A stretch of DNA of 64,000 bases from Ashinkailepas kermadecensis (lineage: Eukaryota; Arthropoda; Thecostraca; Neolepadidae), in NCBI GenBank assembly GCA_034440615.1, contig JAOTOM010004635.1, forward strand, positions 186,001 to 250,000, written 5' to 3'. Each line of letters opens with the position of its first letter. The first letter of the stretch is position 1. Positions 45,626 through 57,172 of this stretch are shown one piece after another. The notes under the pieces are model-generated. The model was not told the origin of the DNA. It did not search any database and saw only the letters and a program-made list of their open reading frames with translations. Both the position numbers and the translations under genes were made by a program.

Positions 45626-47372
45626 GGTTTGTGCTAAGTGGGTGTGCACTGTGCAAACCCCTTTGAGCGGATGGATGGAGTTTGTAGATTATTGGTGGGG
45701 CACTCGATCCACACGTGTGCTACACGTGCTAGCGTGAATAGGACTGGATAGGTATGGTAGATATGTATTAATGGGTGTGTGGGACGTTGGATAGTTTCTT
45801 TGGAATTTGGGATGTGGCACTGGTTGGGGTAATGAGTGTCTTTTTGTCCAGGCTTATGGTATCTTCCCTTTACCGATTTAACCTTACTGCATGGGCCCTT
45901 GTGGTGCTCTCTCTGTTCTCTGTGTGAACTCTGTGTTCATTTGCACTGGATACAATCATACAGTGTTTTGGGGCACTAATTGCAAATCTTCTAAAATAAT
46001 GTCACCAATTAAATCTAACCTTACCGCTGACCTATGAGCAGAAATGTAACATATCGTACATCGATATCATGCAATGATGCTGAGGGATACTGTGTTCAAC
46101 ATTTCAAGCGTGTGTCAGTAATTCGCTTGACAATAGAGCGATTAAACACGCAATTTTCTATGTTTGCGATTAGTTGTCCCAGAAGCTGAGTGGAAGGTGA
46201 GCCAGTAGCTCAAGGCATAGCATGCGGCTACCAATCGCGACATCTCGTCGCCAGCAACACGCTGGTTTTTCTGTCGTTATCACACTCAATTTGGAAGTGC
46301 TGCGGACCCCCTCTCACCCTCCGCCTGCACTGGCGAAGTGGCAAAATTCCGCACCCGGGCGAAGACCGGTGCTGACCGCCAATGTCAGCACCGGTCCTCC
46401 CCACAAAGCTAACGCCACAGAAAAATGATATGACAAGCAAATACGAGGAATGCATTCCGATCACACATTTTCATCACGCGACGCAAACATGTGGCCGAGC
46501 TGGTCAGGGAAAGCCACTCAAGCAATTTGACACATCTCGTGCCAAGTCGTGTTGCACGTCTGAGCCTACCTTCTGACGAAATAACACTCGCTACTGTATA
46601 ATTGTGACGGACACAAGCATGCGCACATGCAAACACATTGTTGTCACTGGCTTGAGACACGTTTCAGATGTTAAAATTGACGTCATTGGCGGCGACATCG
46701 AGTCGTTATTCATTACTGGAATGTCATCTCTAATGACAGCTCTACCGTGGCATTTCTCGGCCACGATTATTTCCTCCGGACTGATAATGTCAATTTCCAG
46801 AGGCTAATCATTGTCTCTTCGGTAAAGCTGACGGTTTGCAGACAAATTTGTGTCCTGTTTTGTCTGATGTGTATGTGGTTTGTCAGAAGCTCTGTGGGGC
46901 AAGGCACCTTTGTGGTGATTCCTGAAATGATCGCGCAATCGAGTGTCACATACTGGGTGGACATATCATAATAAACATCTATCAGCAAAAACGCATGCTA
47001 ATTTGTGAAGAAACAAACAACAAACAAAAACATTTGTACCTCGCACACATTCGCAAACACAACGATTGAAAACATCCCTTACATTCGTGATCTTAGTATT
47101 TAGTTTGATATCAAAATAACATTCGCGAGCACATATATTTAATTGCGAACAAAACAAACAGCGCGATGATTCACTCCCTACAGAGATCAGACTGGCGCAG
47201 CGGCAGGCGGACTGAAATCGGAACTTTTTTTGGCTGCAGAAACATTCAGTCTATTCTCGAGTACGGATGCGGTACTTGAGTCGTGGCAGCAAAATTGCAA
47301 CCAATAAGCCACGGTATGATTCGACACAAACTTCCTGATGTGGTTAGCCTACTACATCCACACACTCAGGAA
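45626..47372. other. Unassigned 1.7-kb region
   Basis: Positions 45626-46000 may be the 3' UTR of the LINE fragment. The rest holds no supported gene. tRNA-like words near 46200 and 47190 lack B boxes. Confidence 0.35.
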
Positions 47373-47598
47373 CGCATGCGACGTACGGGGCACTCTCAGA
47401 CTCTCTCCATACCTCTCTCAGCGACGCACGCAACGTACGGGCACACACTCTCAGACTCCCTCCATACCTCCCTCAGCGACGTACGCAACGTGTGGGGCAC
47501 ACAATATCAGATGTCATCCACACTTCCCCCAACGACGCACGCAACGCATGGGGAACACACCCTCAGACGCCCTCCATGCCTCTTTCAGCGACGCTGAA
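47373..47598. repeat. ~55-bp minisatellite, four copies
   Basis: The unit contains GACGCACGCAACGTACGGG, CACACTCTCAGACTCCCTCC and ATACCTCCCTCAGC. Confidence 0.92.
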
Positions 47599-48363
47599 GC
47601 CAAGCCGGCACCTTCTGCCACGTCCCATCAATTCCTCTCACAACGTCGGCTTTTATTTATGACACAATTTCCATCCGGAAGTTATGGATCGTGGGCGCCA
47701 AAGGCTTCGCCCATCTGACACGCCAGACACCAGCTGCGCCGCATTGCATGACACCTGATGACATGCTGAAAGCCGTTGACACGAATTCGGCGGGGAAAGA
47801 GCACACTGCCGGCTGGTCTTTTCGAACTTATAATTGCAGTTCTGAGCATGTATCCTTACGTTGGCGAAATTCATGGCACATTTATGTCGTTCCTAGCCCA
47901 TGCAAGGTATCTTTCGCCTTCCCCTTGCAAGAGGAAGGGGTTGCAACAACTCCCTAGCATTCCCAAGCGGAGAGTGGTGGAGTAACGAAGATAGGCTGCC
48001 GCTGGTAACGTCAGGGTATCTACTGGCTTCAATGCCAGATAGCTCGACCTCTGCTGCTGATTCGAGATGACTTGATGCAAAGAGCGGCAAGCCGAATCTT
48101 AACAATCACATTACTGAACTTTAGCAACAGGCAACGGGCAGCAGCCGGACAGCCGATCTGCGCACTCGACTGCCCGACGAAAACAAATCAGCGACCCCTA
48201 CTCCGACCACCCTGCCAGCTCCACGCATCGACACCTCGTCTGCGACTTCTGAAGCAGGGGTCTTCCGGTGAAGTACGCGTGACCATCGCCTCCTGATGGG
48301 GGAGGCACCACCCCTCGACACAGCCAATGAGCATACAGTAGCTGGTCCGACGTCACCTCACAA
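47599..48363. other. Unassigned intergenic sequence
   Basis: No gene or repeat recognised. Confidence 0.35.
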
Positions 48364-48620
48364 GATGGAGGCCGCGCCATACAGCGGCTGAGAATAAATA
48401 TCCCCATGTGACGTTGGGGACGAGTGGTCTAGGGGTAAGATGCTCGTCTCACAATCGAAAGGTTGTGGGTTCGAGTCTCACCTGTCGCTACTCTTCGCCC
48501 GCGACCAATCGGCGTGAGAGATTGGCGACGCTACATGACTCAACGGTCGACGTGTCGCAAAACCAATAACCAACGGAGGCCATACCACACAGCGGCCGAG
48601 AGTAAACGTCCACGTGTGAC
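48364..48620 (+). mobile_element. tRNA-derived SINE between ~48-bp direct repeats
   Basis: The tRNA-like head runs from about 48416. A box TGGTCTAGGGGTAAGATG (48425-48442), B box GGTTCGAGTCT (48468-48478), T arm paired as GTGGG/CTCAC, and CTCACAA in the anticodon-loop position (valine-CAC-like). Acceptor and anticodon stems are degenerate, so it is not a working tRNA. The body to 48573 is shared with 15438-15533. Flanking copies of a ~48-bp sequence (48364-48412 and 48573-48620; GGAGGCC..., ACAGCGGC.GAGA.TAAA) are about 80% identical and differ mainly by transitions. That is too long and too diverged for an ordinary target duplication. Confidence 0.78.
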
Positions 48621-49396
48621 CGGCTTCAATTGTAATCGGGCGAGGAATAACCTGCGTTAGATATGTACCGGCAGCCGATTGGCCAGGTTGAGCCGGGCGT
48701 CAACCGGTCGGACGCGGGGTCGGCGCGCGCACCCACTGCTGGCTCCCGGTGGCCCTTTTTATCGATGCTGTATTTCAAAAAGGTTTTGAGATTGCAACAT
48801 GATATTTGTCTTCATATTTCTTTACCTACTCGAGTGATCACCGAACACACGATTTTGCATGATTCGAATGGCTACAAATAAGATTGGGTGTTGATGGGCA
48901 TTTAACACGCGCACCGGACGGGAGAGGGGTGGGATAATTCGCCCATACAACCCATTTACAACTATGTGTCATAAACGGCAGGGACGTTTTAATGAAATCT
49001 TGTGACCTTTTTAGCCACTGATCAGCGAATCCTATGTCAACATTCTAAATCCGTTGGTAAATATAGGATCTGCGGGGTGCGAAGTCGACCGGCCGGCCGT
49101 CAGACCGCCGACCGGTCAATGTCACAAAGGTTCCGTCTTCGCAGTGGTGGCGCGGCGGCGCGGTGTGGCGGCCGATCTCAACCTCATTTGACCCTGGAGG
49201 CCTAATGACCCTGGGGTCATTAAATTTAGATTGCAGGGAGTTCACGACGATCATCGTCTAACCCTAAGTTGTGTGCTTCTACCTCAATTAGCTTCTGAAA
49301 TCTTAAGAGGGGGCTGTATTCGCCTCCCATCCTGTACTTGCTGTGTGAGATGTCCTCCGGCGCGCATGTTAAAAACCTGATAATCGGGCCCGGCTG
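48621..49396. other. Unassigned intergenic sequence
   Basis: Nothing recognised. Confidence 0.35.
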
Positions 49397-49460
49397 GGTC
49401 GAGTCGGGTCGGGTCGGGTCGGGTCGGGTGGGCTCAGGCTGAGCTGTGTCGGGTCGGGAC
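49397..49460. repeat. (TCGGG)n microsatellite
   Basis: Short pentanucleotide tract with GCTCAGG variants. It is not the arthropod telomere unit (TTAGG). Confidence 0.9.
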
Positions 49461-49513
49461 ACTCCGGGTCTTTTGCCGCATCTACACGAAAGACTCGCTC
49501 GGGATTCGTATTC

Positions 49514-49672
49514 TCTCGTAGCTATTCGCCAGATGGTGCCTCGTAGCTATTCACCAGATGGTGCCTTGTAACTATTCACCAGATGGTGCCTTGTAGCTAT
49601 TCGCCAAATGGTGCCTCATAGCTATTCGCCAGATGGTGACTCGTAGGTATTTGCCAAACGGTGCCTGGAAAA
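49514..49672. repeat. 25-bp minisatellite, six copies
   Basis: The unit is GTAGCTATTCGCCAGATGGT plus GCCTC. It ends about 80 bp before the splice acceptor of the next exon. Confidence 0.95.
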
Positions 49673-49751
49673 CGCCAGGTCTGTGAGCGAGCGACAGCGA
49701 GCCGTGTTGACGTCGCCCACGCCGACCCGCTCGTCTCGGTGCGTGTTGCAG

Positions 49752-49938
49752 CGCGCGCCGGCGACCAGCGGCCGGAACGGCATGCTGACCTACCGGCGGG
49801 TGGACCTGTGGTCGCGGCGGCGGCACCAGGCGCGCGCCGTGCGCGGCCAGGCGATCACCTCGTGCCTGTGGAGCGCCTGCCGGGCCACGGCCGTCGGCCT
49901 GCTGCTACTCGCCGTCGGCGCCGTCATGGTCTCCGTCG
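49752..49938 (+). CDS. Exon A of a TMEM200-like membrane protein
   Basis: The frame is open across a GTTGCAG|CGCG acceptor (AG at 49750-49751) and a GTCG|GTGAGA donor (GT at 49939-49940). The exon is 187 nt and ends in phase 1. Third positions are nearly all G/C. The peptide contains a basic stretch, then VRGQAITSCLWS and a hydrophobic helix AVGLLLLAVGAVMVSVG. In the TMEM200 family a conserved VRGK segment precedes the first of two membrane helices, and exon B below fits the second. The function of that family is poorly known. The frame remains open upstream of the acceptor, so an unspliced start (for example ATG at 49661 in another frame) cannot be excluded. Confidence 0.55.
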
Positions 49939-50009
49939 GTGAGACGAAGCGGCGGCGACCACGCCGCCTCGGGTGCTCGCTGAAGCGGCGGTGTCCGGGC
50001 CGCACGGTG

Positions 50010-50512
50010 TCCTCACTGAGACCCTCGCTGAGACCCTTGCTGAGACCCTCGTGTAGCTCTGGTTGCGTCAGCACGCGTCCCCGTTGAGACCCTCGTGCAA
50101 CTCTGGTGGCGTCAGCACGTGTCCCCGTTGAGACCCTCGTGCAACTCTGGTGGCGTCAGCACGCGTTCCCGTTGAGACCCTCGTGAAACTCTGGTGACGT
50201 GAGCACGTGTGTCCTCGCTGAGATCCTGGTGAGACTCTGGTGACGTGAGCATGTGTGTCCTCGCTGAGATCCTGGTGAGACTCTGGTGACGTGAGCACGT
50301 GTGTCCTCGCTGAGACCCTGGTGAGACTCTGGTGACGTGAGCACGTGTGTCCTCGCTGAGACCCTGGTGAGACTCTGGTGGCGTGAGAACGTGTCCTCGC
50401 TGAGACCCTGGTGAGACTCTGGTGACGTGAGAACGTGTCCTCGCTGAGACCCTGGTGAGACTCTGGTGACGTCACACATGTCCTCGCTGAGACCCTCGCG
50501 GGACTCTGGTGC
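50010..50512. repeat. ~46-bp minisatellite in the intron after exon A
   Basis: The unit contains CTCGCTGAGACCCTGGTGAG, ACTCTGGTGACGTGAGCACG and TGTGTCC; about ten copies. The array starts about 70 bp after the exon A donor. Many units contain CTGGTGAGA, a donor-like word. Confidence 0.95.
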
Positions 50513-51595
50513 CGTTTGCACGGCTACGCTGCACCATGAGTTGATGAGTATTTGTTTTACCCGAAAGCCAACACTAATTATGTACATATGCTTGCTTTGT
50601 TACGACTCACAGCGGACCATAAACACGCCACGCCACCATACAGTGTATGTGACAGGGTCAAAGGCGCGAATAGGTTAGATGGCAACACGGTAGGCTACAG
50701 AGTAGGGTGCACCACGAGATAGGGCTTGTGTACGAGGGTTCTGTTCTTCTGGCTGTGATATTCCACATCTGACCTTGCTTCGCAACAACTTGCTCGAAAA
50801 TGCAATGGCAGTTAATTACCATTTTATTGATCGGGCTTACTTGGAGCAAAACGGAAACAGTTTGTTGCACAACGACGGCTTCGGCCACCGTTTTGGCAGA
50901 ACCGACAGCGGCGACACGCACCGTTTTGACACCAAAACACCGTTTTGACAGAACCGATAGCGGCGACACGCTTGCACTTCGAGTTCAATGTTCATACAGC
51001 AGCAATATTGACTTTGTAGTGCAATTTTTCAGCAAAAAAACCCAACCATTGTGACAACGTCGCGTGGTATTTGGCCAGGTGCTATTTGGGGATTGGTAAT
51101 TATATTTGGATTGGGCGTTCGTACAAGTGCGCCTTCGTGCCGTATGATGAAATTCCCCTACCGTGACGAAATCCCGCCGTTTCGTCATGGACGTCATGGT
51201 CATGCCATTGACACACGCCACACTGGTATACGAGTTACGACTCCCACCCCCACCCTTCGCTACCGACAACAGTCACATTCACACTCCGGCCACCCCCGGG
51301 AGGCCTAAAATGCGTATTCCGGAGAGAACTGACGCCCCGGAGAAAGCTGGCGCCTTTCAGGAGTGCCCTCCACCCTCTTCGAAGTTCCTAGATCCGCCCC
51401 TGTTTAGCAAAGTTGAAAGTTGTGATGTTTTGCTGTGGTATATTTTGTGCTTGCATTGTGTGATGTAAGCGCTGGAAATGCATTCGGGGTTACTTTGCTA
51501 AATGTGACGCAAACCATTGCATGATCCGACAATAAACTAAACTAAGCTAAGCTAAGCTACATATGTACAAGGTATACGTGAAACTGTCTGTTTAG
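50513..51595. other. Intron sequence between exons A and B
   Basis: Contains a 33-bp direct repeat (CACCGTTTTG.CAGAACCGA...GCGGCGACACGC at about 50888 and 50938). At 51308-51410 there is a short stretch resembling the GGCGCCTTT repeat family of 44.2 and 55.7 kb. GCTAA repeats lie at 51540-51560. No gene seen. Confidence 0.45.
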
Positions 51596-51889
51596 CAGCT
51601 TGTTTATACCCATGTCAAAATGGCATAGGCATTCAGCTTCGTCGCGATCTGTCCGCTATGCGCTTGAAGCACGAGGTGTGTGGGCCTTCCACAGTGGTTA
51701 TCACACCAATGCGCGATGTGCTTTCAGGCTTCTACAATGTATACATGCGAGCGGCTACAGGGTCAGCGTACGCAGTCGCTGCGCTGAACAGGGGCGGCTC
51801 GCCGTCCGACCCGTACCGGACACCGTCGACCAGTGACCTGACCTTCCGATACACCTCCTACCTGGGCTCAGTGGTGATGGGTGTCGGTG
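51596..51889 (+). CDS. Exon B of the TMEM200-like membrane protein
   Basis: The frame containing TPMRDVLSGFYNVYMRAATG ends TFRYTSYLGSVVMGVG at a consensus donor GGTG|GTGAGT (GT at 51890-51891), phase 1. TTTAG at 51591-51595 gives an acceptor in the phase required by exon A; later acceptors (for example after 51628) are also possible, so the start is uncertain. LG..VMGVG matches the start of the second membrane helix in TMEM200 proteins (LGP..MG.G). The remaining part of that helix and the cytoplasmic tail should be on a later exon, which I could not find before the window end. The exon is less GC-rich than exon A. Confidence 0.55.
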
Positions 51890-52530
51890 GTGAGTGGCAG
51901 CAGGGTGGGGTGTCGGTGGTGCGTGGCAGCAGGGCTGGGTGTCGGTGGTGAGTGGCAGCAGGGCGGGGTGTCGGTGGTGAGTGGTAGCAGGGCGGGGTGT
52001 CGGTGGTGAGTGGCAGCAGGGTGGGGTGTCGGTGGTGCGTGGCAGCAGGGTGGGGTGTCGATGGTGGTGGTGGGAGCGGGTGGGTGTCGACGGTGTGGTG
52101 GGGGCGGGTGGGGTTCGGTGGTGGTGGCGCAGGGCGGGGTGTCGGTGGTGAGTGGCAGCAGGGTGGGGTCTCGGTGGTGAGTGGCAGCAGGGCGGGGTGT
52201 CGGTGGTGAGTGGCAGCAGTGTGAGGCGTCGGTGGTGGTGGCAGCGGGCGGGTGTCGGTGGTGGTGGCGGTGGGCGTCGGTGGTGGTGGCAGAGGGTGGG
52301 GTGTCGATGGTGGTGGTGGAGGAGCGGGTGGGGTGTCGACGGTGGTGGTGGGAGCAGGGTGGGGTCTCGGTGGTGAGTGGCAGCAGGGCGGGGTGTCGGT
52401 GGTGAGTGGTAGCAGGGCGGGGTGTCGGTGGTGAGTGGCAGCAGGGTGGGGTGTCGGTGGTGAGTGGCAGCAGGGCGGGGTGTCGGTGGTGCGTGGCAGC
52501 AGGGCGGGGTGTCGGTGGTGAGTGGCAGCA
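51881..52530. repeat. 29-bp minisatellite built from a splice donor
   Basis: The unit is GTGAGTGGCAGCAGGGCGGG plus GTGTCGGTG. The last nine exon bases of exon B (GTGTCGGTG) and the first intron bases (GTGAGTGGCAGCAGG) are themselves the first unit. I count 12 exact GGTGGTGAGTGG words (including the authentic junction) and three GGTGGTGCGTGG variants. The centre (52060-52330) is more diverged. Confidence 0.95.
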
Positions 52531-52568
52531 GAGTTTCTTCTGGATGTGGATACACTAATTGGGAAAAC

Positions 52569-53085
52569 AAAATGGCTGACAATTGTGTCACTTAATAGAT
52601 GCGAATATCAGATAAATAGTCAAATATATGACACAGGGACTTTTTCCTCGAATTGTTCATACTTCCTTGATAGAAGTGATCAACTTCACTCATAGATCAT
52701 TATACAAAAATATGGCTTTCGCATTGCAACCAGCCGTAATCCAGTTCACTTTGTCATAGAACTCCGAGCAGCTGGCCAAAGTGTGACGCCACACATTCAC
52801 TAAACAGTCAACACATATGACTTTCTGACAGCGGGAATTTGTCCTCATTCATTTGATTTAGACACATGTATCAACTGAAGCTTTGTATTTGCAAATAACA
52901 AAAACACGTCAGGATTTTGTCTATCGGGATACATATGATGGAAAATCTCGATGGCTGCCAATTGTTCCTATTGATGGATGTAAATATTAGTTTTATTGTC
53001 AGATATATGATATCGGGACCCGGTTTTCTTGATATATTTAAGCTTCCTTGAGACAAGTGATCAATTTCAGTAAAAGGTCATGAAT
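52569..53085. repeat. Diverged ~380-bp direct duplication
   Basis: 52569-52700 and 52950-53080 share GGCTG.CAATTGT, GATG..AATAT.AG, ATATATGA.A..GGGAC and CTTCCTTGA.A.AAGTGATCAA in the same order and orientation. Confidence 0.65.
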
Positions 53086-53880
<795 letters not shown>

Positions 53881-53881
53881 C

Positions 53882-54800
53882 TTCAGGTATGATCTTCCTC
53901 ACTTGTTAAAGAGCATTAGGAACAACCCTCGAAGGTATGATTTTACCGCTTACGAAAATCGTGTGTCGTGGCAATATGTAGCAGAGCTTGCCAAATTTGA
54001 AGCTGCACACAAAGTCAGACTGGCCCAAGGTTGACGGAAAAAACACATTACTCTTCCGGAATTCTCAAAAATGCAAGTGAAGACCACAACACAGGCAATG
54101 AGCGACTCTGCTGCTTCTGTAATCCATCTGCTGGTTGAAGGAGGAAAACTTCCTGCAGAAGCGATACATACGGGACAATTCATACGGCAGGTCAATGATC
54201 TGTTCGACACCTTGAATTGCAGCTTTACTGATACGGTTTCACTTCGTCAAAAATGACTATGCATTCTCCTCACCACAAAGTACTGAAGGACAGTTTTGAC
54301 CTGATAGAAAACATGCGAATTAATACTCGCAAAGTGGCAGGTGTTTTGTCTCGAATGGTGGAAAGCTTCCACCCAACTTCGCTCGTGTCCGCCAGAGTCT
54401 TGGTAATTCTGATAATCCTTCGTGTCAAAAGTTCAGGTATGGTTTTCGAAACTGTTTTGTCAGTGATCTCTTCAGACTGTCGGGCGCTAATTGTGAAATT
54501 GATGGGGATGAACACTTCCAAAGCTTGTGCCAGTAGACGAGAAGAATTAGTGTTGTGGAGAAGACTAGTTTGAGATCGAAGGCCTGCAAGCCATATTCAT
54601 TCTCCGCACTTAATACGTCCTTATTGCTACACGCTGCAGTCTTTCATGGTTTGCAGTACACGGCTGGCTATTTCGCAAGATGCCTCATTCAGTGCTTCAG
54701 ATGCGACCAGCGACATTCTTTCCAAAATTGTCATTTGCGATTCAGCAAACCTCTCCGACCAGAAGCATTCCTTTTTAGCTTTAATATCATACCAACAGGA
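53882..54800 (+). pseudogene. P-element/THAP9-like transposase, decayed
   Basis: Three recognisable blocks occur in order. Block 1 (53882-54256) has RYDLPHLLKSIRNNPRRYDF, VSWQYVAELAKFEAAHKVRL, a TGA at 54032-54034, then HITLPEFSKMQVKTTTQAMS and FIRQVNDLFDTLN. Block 2 (about 54363-54530, another frame) has NFARVRQSLGNSDNPSCQKF and GANCEIDGDE. Block 3 (about 54640-54720) has GLQYTAGYFARCLIQCFRCD. The phrases HLLKSIRNN, LFD.LN, NFF.R.R..G..DNP and ..Y.AGY match P-element-type transposases as I remember them. This enzyme is a GTP-dependent cut-and-paste transposase; this copy has lost its THAP DNA-binding end and is interrupted by stops and frameshifts. No terminal repeats were found. Confidence 0.75.
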
Positions 54801-55608
54801 CAATTTCGGTGGACTCATTGTTCCGTCAAAACCATACGTAGCATGTGTAGAGAACTCGGAACAAGTTTTTGTAGCTAATTATGAACAAGTTTTTTTCATT
54901 TGTCAGGTGTGTGCCAGCGTTTAGTTGAATTAAGTTTCACCAGCATTTCAAATTTTCCCGTTGCTGAAGCGCGACAAAAGTTGCGAATGCGCTAGTTCGT
55001 GGGAGTGTTTCTTGCATGTGTACATGACCGTGATGATCAAACGGGAAATTAGAGAGCAGAATGCACAAAAGACGTAGTGTTTCGGACACCACGCACTCCA
55101 AGAAAAACCTTAAGAAACTATACGAATGATGTCGGATAAGTACGTGGTTGCCGAGTGCTCATCCGCTGCCGTTATGTGATGTCTCCTATGCGTGTATTGC
55201 ACGTATGTAACGCCTTCATTATGTTATTCATGTCATGGATATGAGCGCTATGTGAAGAATAGTTCATCCCAGCCATGTCTCTTAACACAATTATGCGACC
55301 GATCAATCACGTAAGTCATTATGTGAACAGTCGTTATCAAACAATGGATTTAAATAGCAACGCTGAATGGATAATACAGCCGACACATTTTCGCTATTTA
55401 TTGTCTGCTGAATCATGCAAGCAATGATGAGATTAAGATACGGTTTGTCTCACTCATCTTAAGTTTCCCCTTGTCATTCTTGCATCTTTTCGCGAAGTTA
55501 CTAGCTACCGAAATGTTCGACTTAGTTGACGAAAATGCCAAAATAAGCTAAGCATTTGGCACGGAATAGAAGTATGAATACTTAAGTCATCCATTCAATG
55601 CTTCTCAG
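54801..55608. other. Unassigned intergenic sequence
   Basis: Nothing recognised beyond possible C-terminal scraps of the transposase to about 54920. Confidence 0.35.
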
Positions 55609-55900
55609 GTGCGGATATAAGGGGACACTGGGGGCATGTGTTCCCCTCCCCATGGGAGAATGGTGTCCCTCCAGACGGAAAAAGAAGCCCTCTGGGACGG
55701 TTGAGGCACCCCCTTGCACTTTTCATCCCGAGGCGCCGATCTGAGAGGAAAAGGCGCCTCCTTGAAAGGAAAGGCTCCCCTCCGGGAAGGCTCGAGTGCA
55801 CCCTCCCCTCGACTTTTGTTTTCAGCCAGAGAAGCACCCCTCAGAAGGCAAAGCCGCCCGGCGCCCCTCCAGATACTTTTGAAGTGGCGCCCTTCGGACA
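55609..55900 (-). repeat. Dispersed repeat rich in GAGGGGCGCC motifs, copy 2
   Basis: The reverse complement repeats the block order of 44150-44505, including GGTGCACTCGAGCC and GGGAACACATGCCCCCAGTG. Divergence is high but the order of landmarks is conserved. Confidence 0.65.
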
Positions 55901-55957
55901 TGGTCTGCAAGACAATTTCTTGCTCCGCTCATGATGCTTCCTGGAGGTGCATATGTA

Positions 55958-56020
55958 GTCTCCGAGGGTAGGCTCCGTGGGTAGGCTCCGTGGGTAGGCT
56001 CCGTAGTGTAGGCTCCGTGT
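55958..56020. repeat. 13-bp minisatellite (GTAGGCTCCGTGG)
   Basis: Four copies with minor changes. Confidence 0.88.
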
Positions 56021-56865
56021 CACTGCTCGCTTGCGAACCCAAGACTCCGGGCTTCAGTTCCTGTATTTGCGGCACAATCTCCATCGGTATTCGGCCCGGT
56101 CACGGCCGGATAGCGCGCCGCACCCACAGCCTCGCGCCATCGCGTCCCGGGCTCGACCCCGGCTCCTCCGCCAAGGCGACCCGAGGCCACCACCGCATGG
56201 CCCCGGGCGCGCCGCCGCAGAGGCACACTCAGCACAGCAGCAAGCGCGCACAACACGTGGCGCCCGCTGCACCGCTGGCCGCGTCCACACCGCTGCTGCT
56301 CCCCTTGCGTGAGCCCGGTCATCACGCCGCATACCGCCGGGCACGGGCGGAGGCAGGCGAGCCACAGCCCCCTTACACATAGGTACTCGCAGGCACGATA
56401 ACGGCCTGAATCCATTGGAAAATACATGGATTCCTTGCAAAAATATCCGAGTGGCTTCACTTGTTGTTTAATTACACTATGCTATGACGTCGGTACATAC
56501 CTACCTACCCTAGGCTGCAGCATGCCCATGATACTACCTGTATTACTTTAAACATTACAACAAGGTAAGAGCTTAATACCCTGAATTATTAACAAACACA
56601 CACACTCAATATCGATATCATGGATAATGATTGAATAACCCTACCTGCCTTGATTGATTCTTACCAGCTTGCCAGTATACCATCTTGGGTCCATCTGCAA
56701 AGTATAGTATTTCAATCATACTAGTCTTGTTGGAACAGACTGCAAAGTCAATTATAATGAACTGTAATGTGTAGTTTGTGCTTTTTGAATTCAGTCCGCG
56801 CATTTGAATATGAATATATTTAGCTTGCCAGTGTTAAGTGGTGTCACTTTGTATCTGCTAAGGGA
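56021..56865. other. Unassigned; GC-rich patch 56050-56380
   Basis: Several overlapping open frames on both strands, none with a motif. AT-rich from 56.45 kb. Confidence 0.35.
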
Positions 56866-56874
56866 TTTATTTAT

Positions 56875-56893
56875 TTATTTATTTATTTATTTC
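56875..56893 (-). repeat. (AAAT)n 3' tail of the LINE
   Basis: Tandem tetranucleotide at the expected 3' end. LINE clades without poly(A) commonly end in such short repeats. Confidence 0.8.
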
Positions 56894-57172
56894 ACAATAC
56901 ATGCCCTCCACGTATAGTGGCTATTATGGACAGTCTGGGTATAACTCAGATATTTACAAAGAAAGGATAGATTTGTGGTCAATAGTGGGAACACATGCGC
57001 AACAAACATTCATACACCAACATAATACAATACCCATATCACTCTGCACTACACACACCGTGCTTGCAACACGAGCTGTAAACGAGTAGTTTATGGAAGT
57101 GATATGAAAGCGATGGCCTAAATGTGAGTGCATGGTGTACACAAATCTATTTTGTAAGTGTTTTTTTTGTGA

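Noticed and set aside
48416..48490. Functional tRNA-Val(CAC) gene
   Set aside because: Acceptor and anticodon stems are mismatched and the body continues as SINE sequence shared with 15.4 kb.
49397..49440. Interstitial telomere repeat
   Set aside because: The unit is TCGGG, not TTAGG or TTAGGG, and the tract is short.
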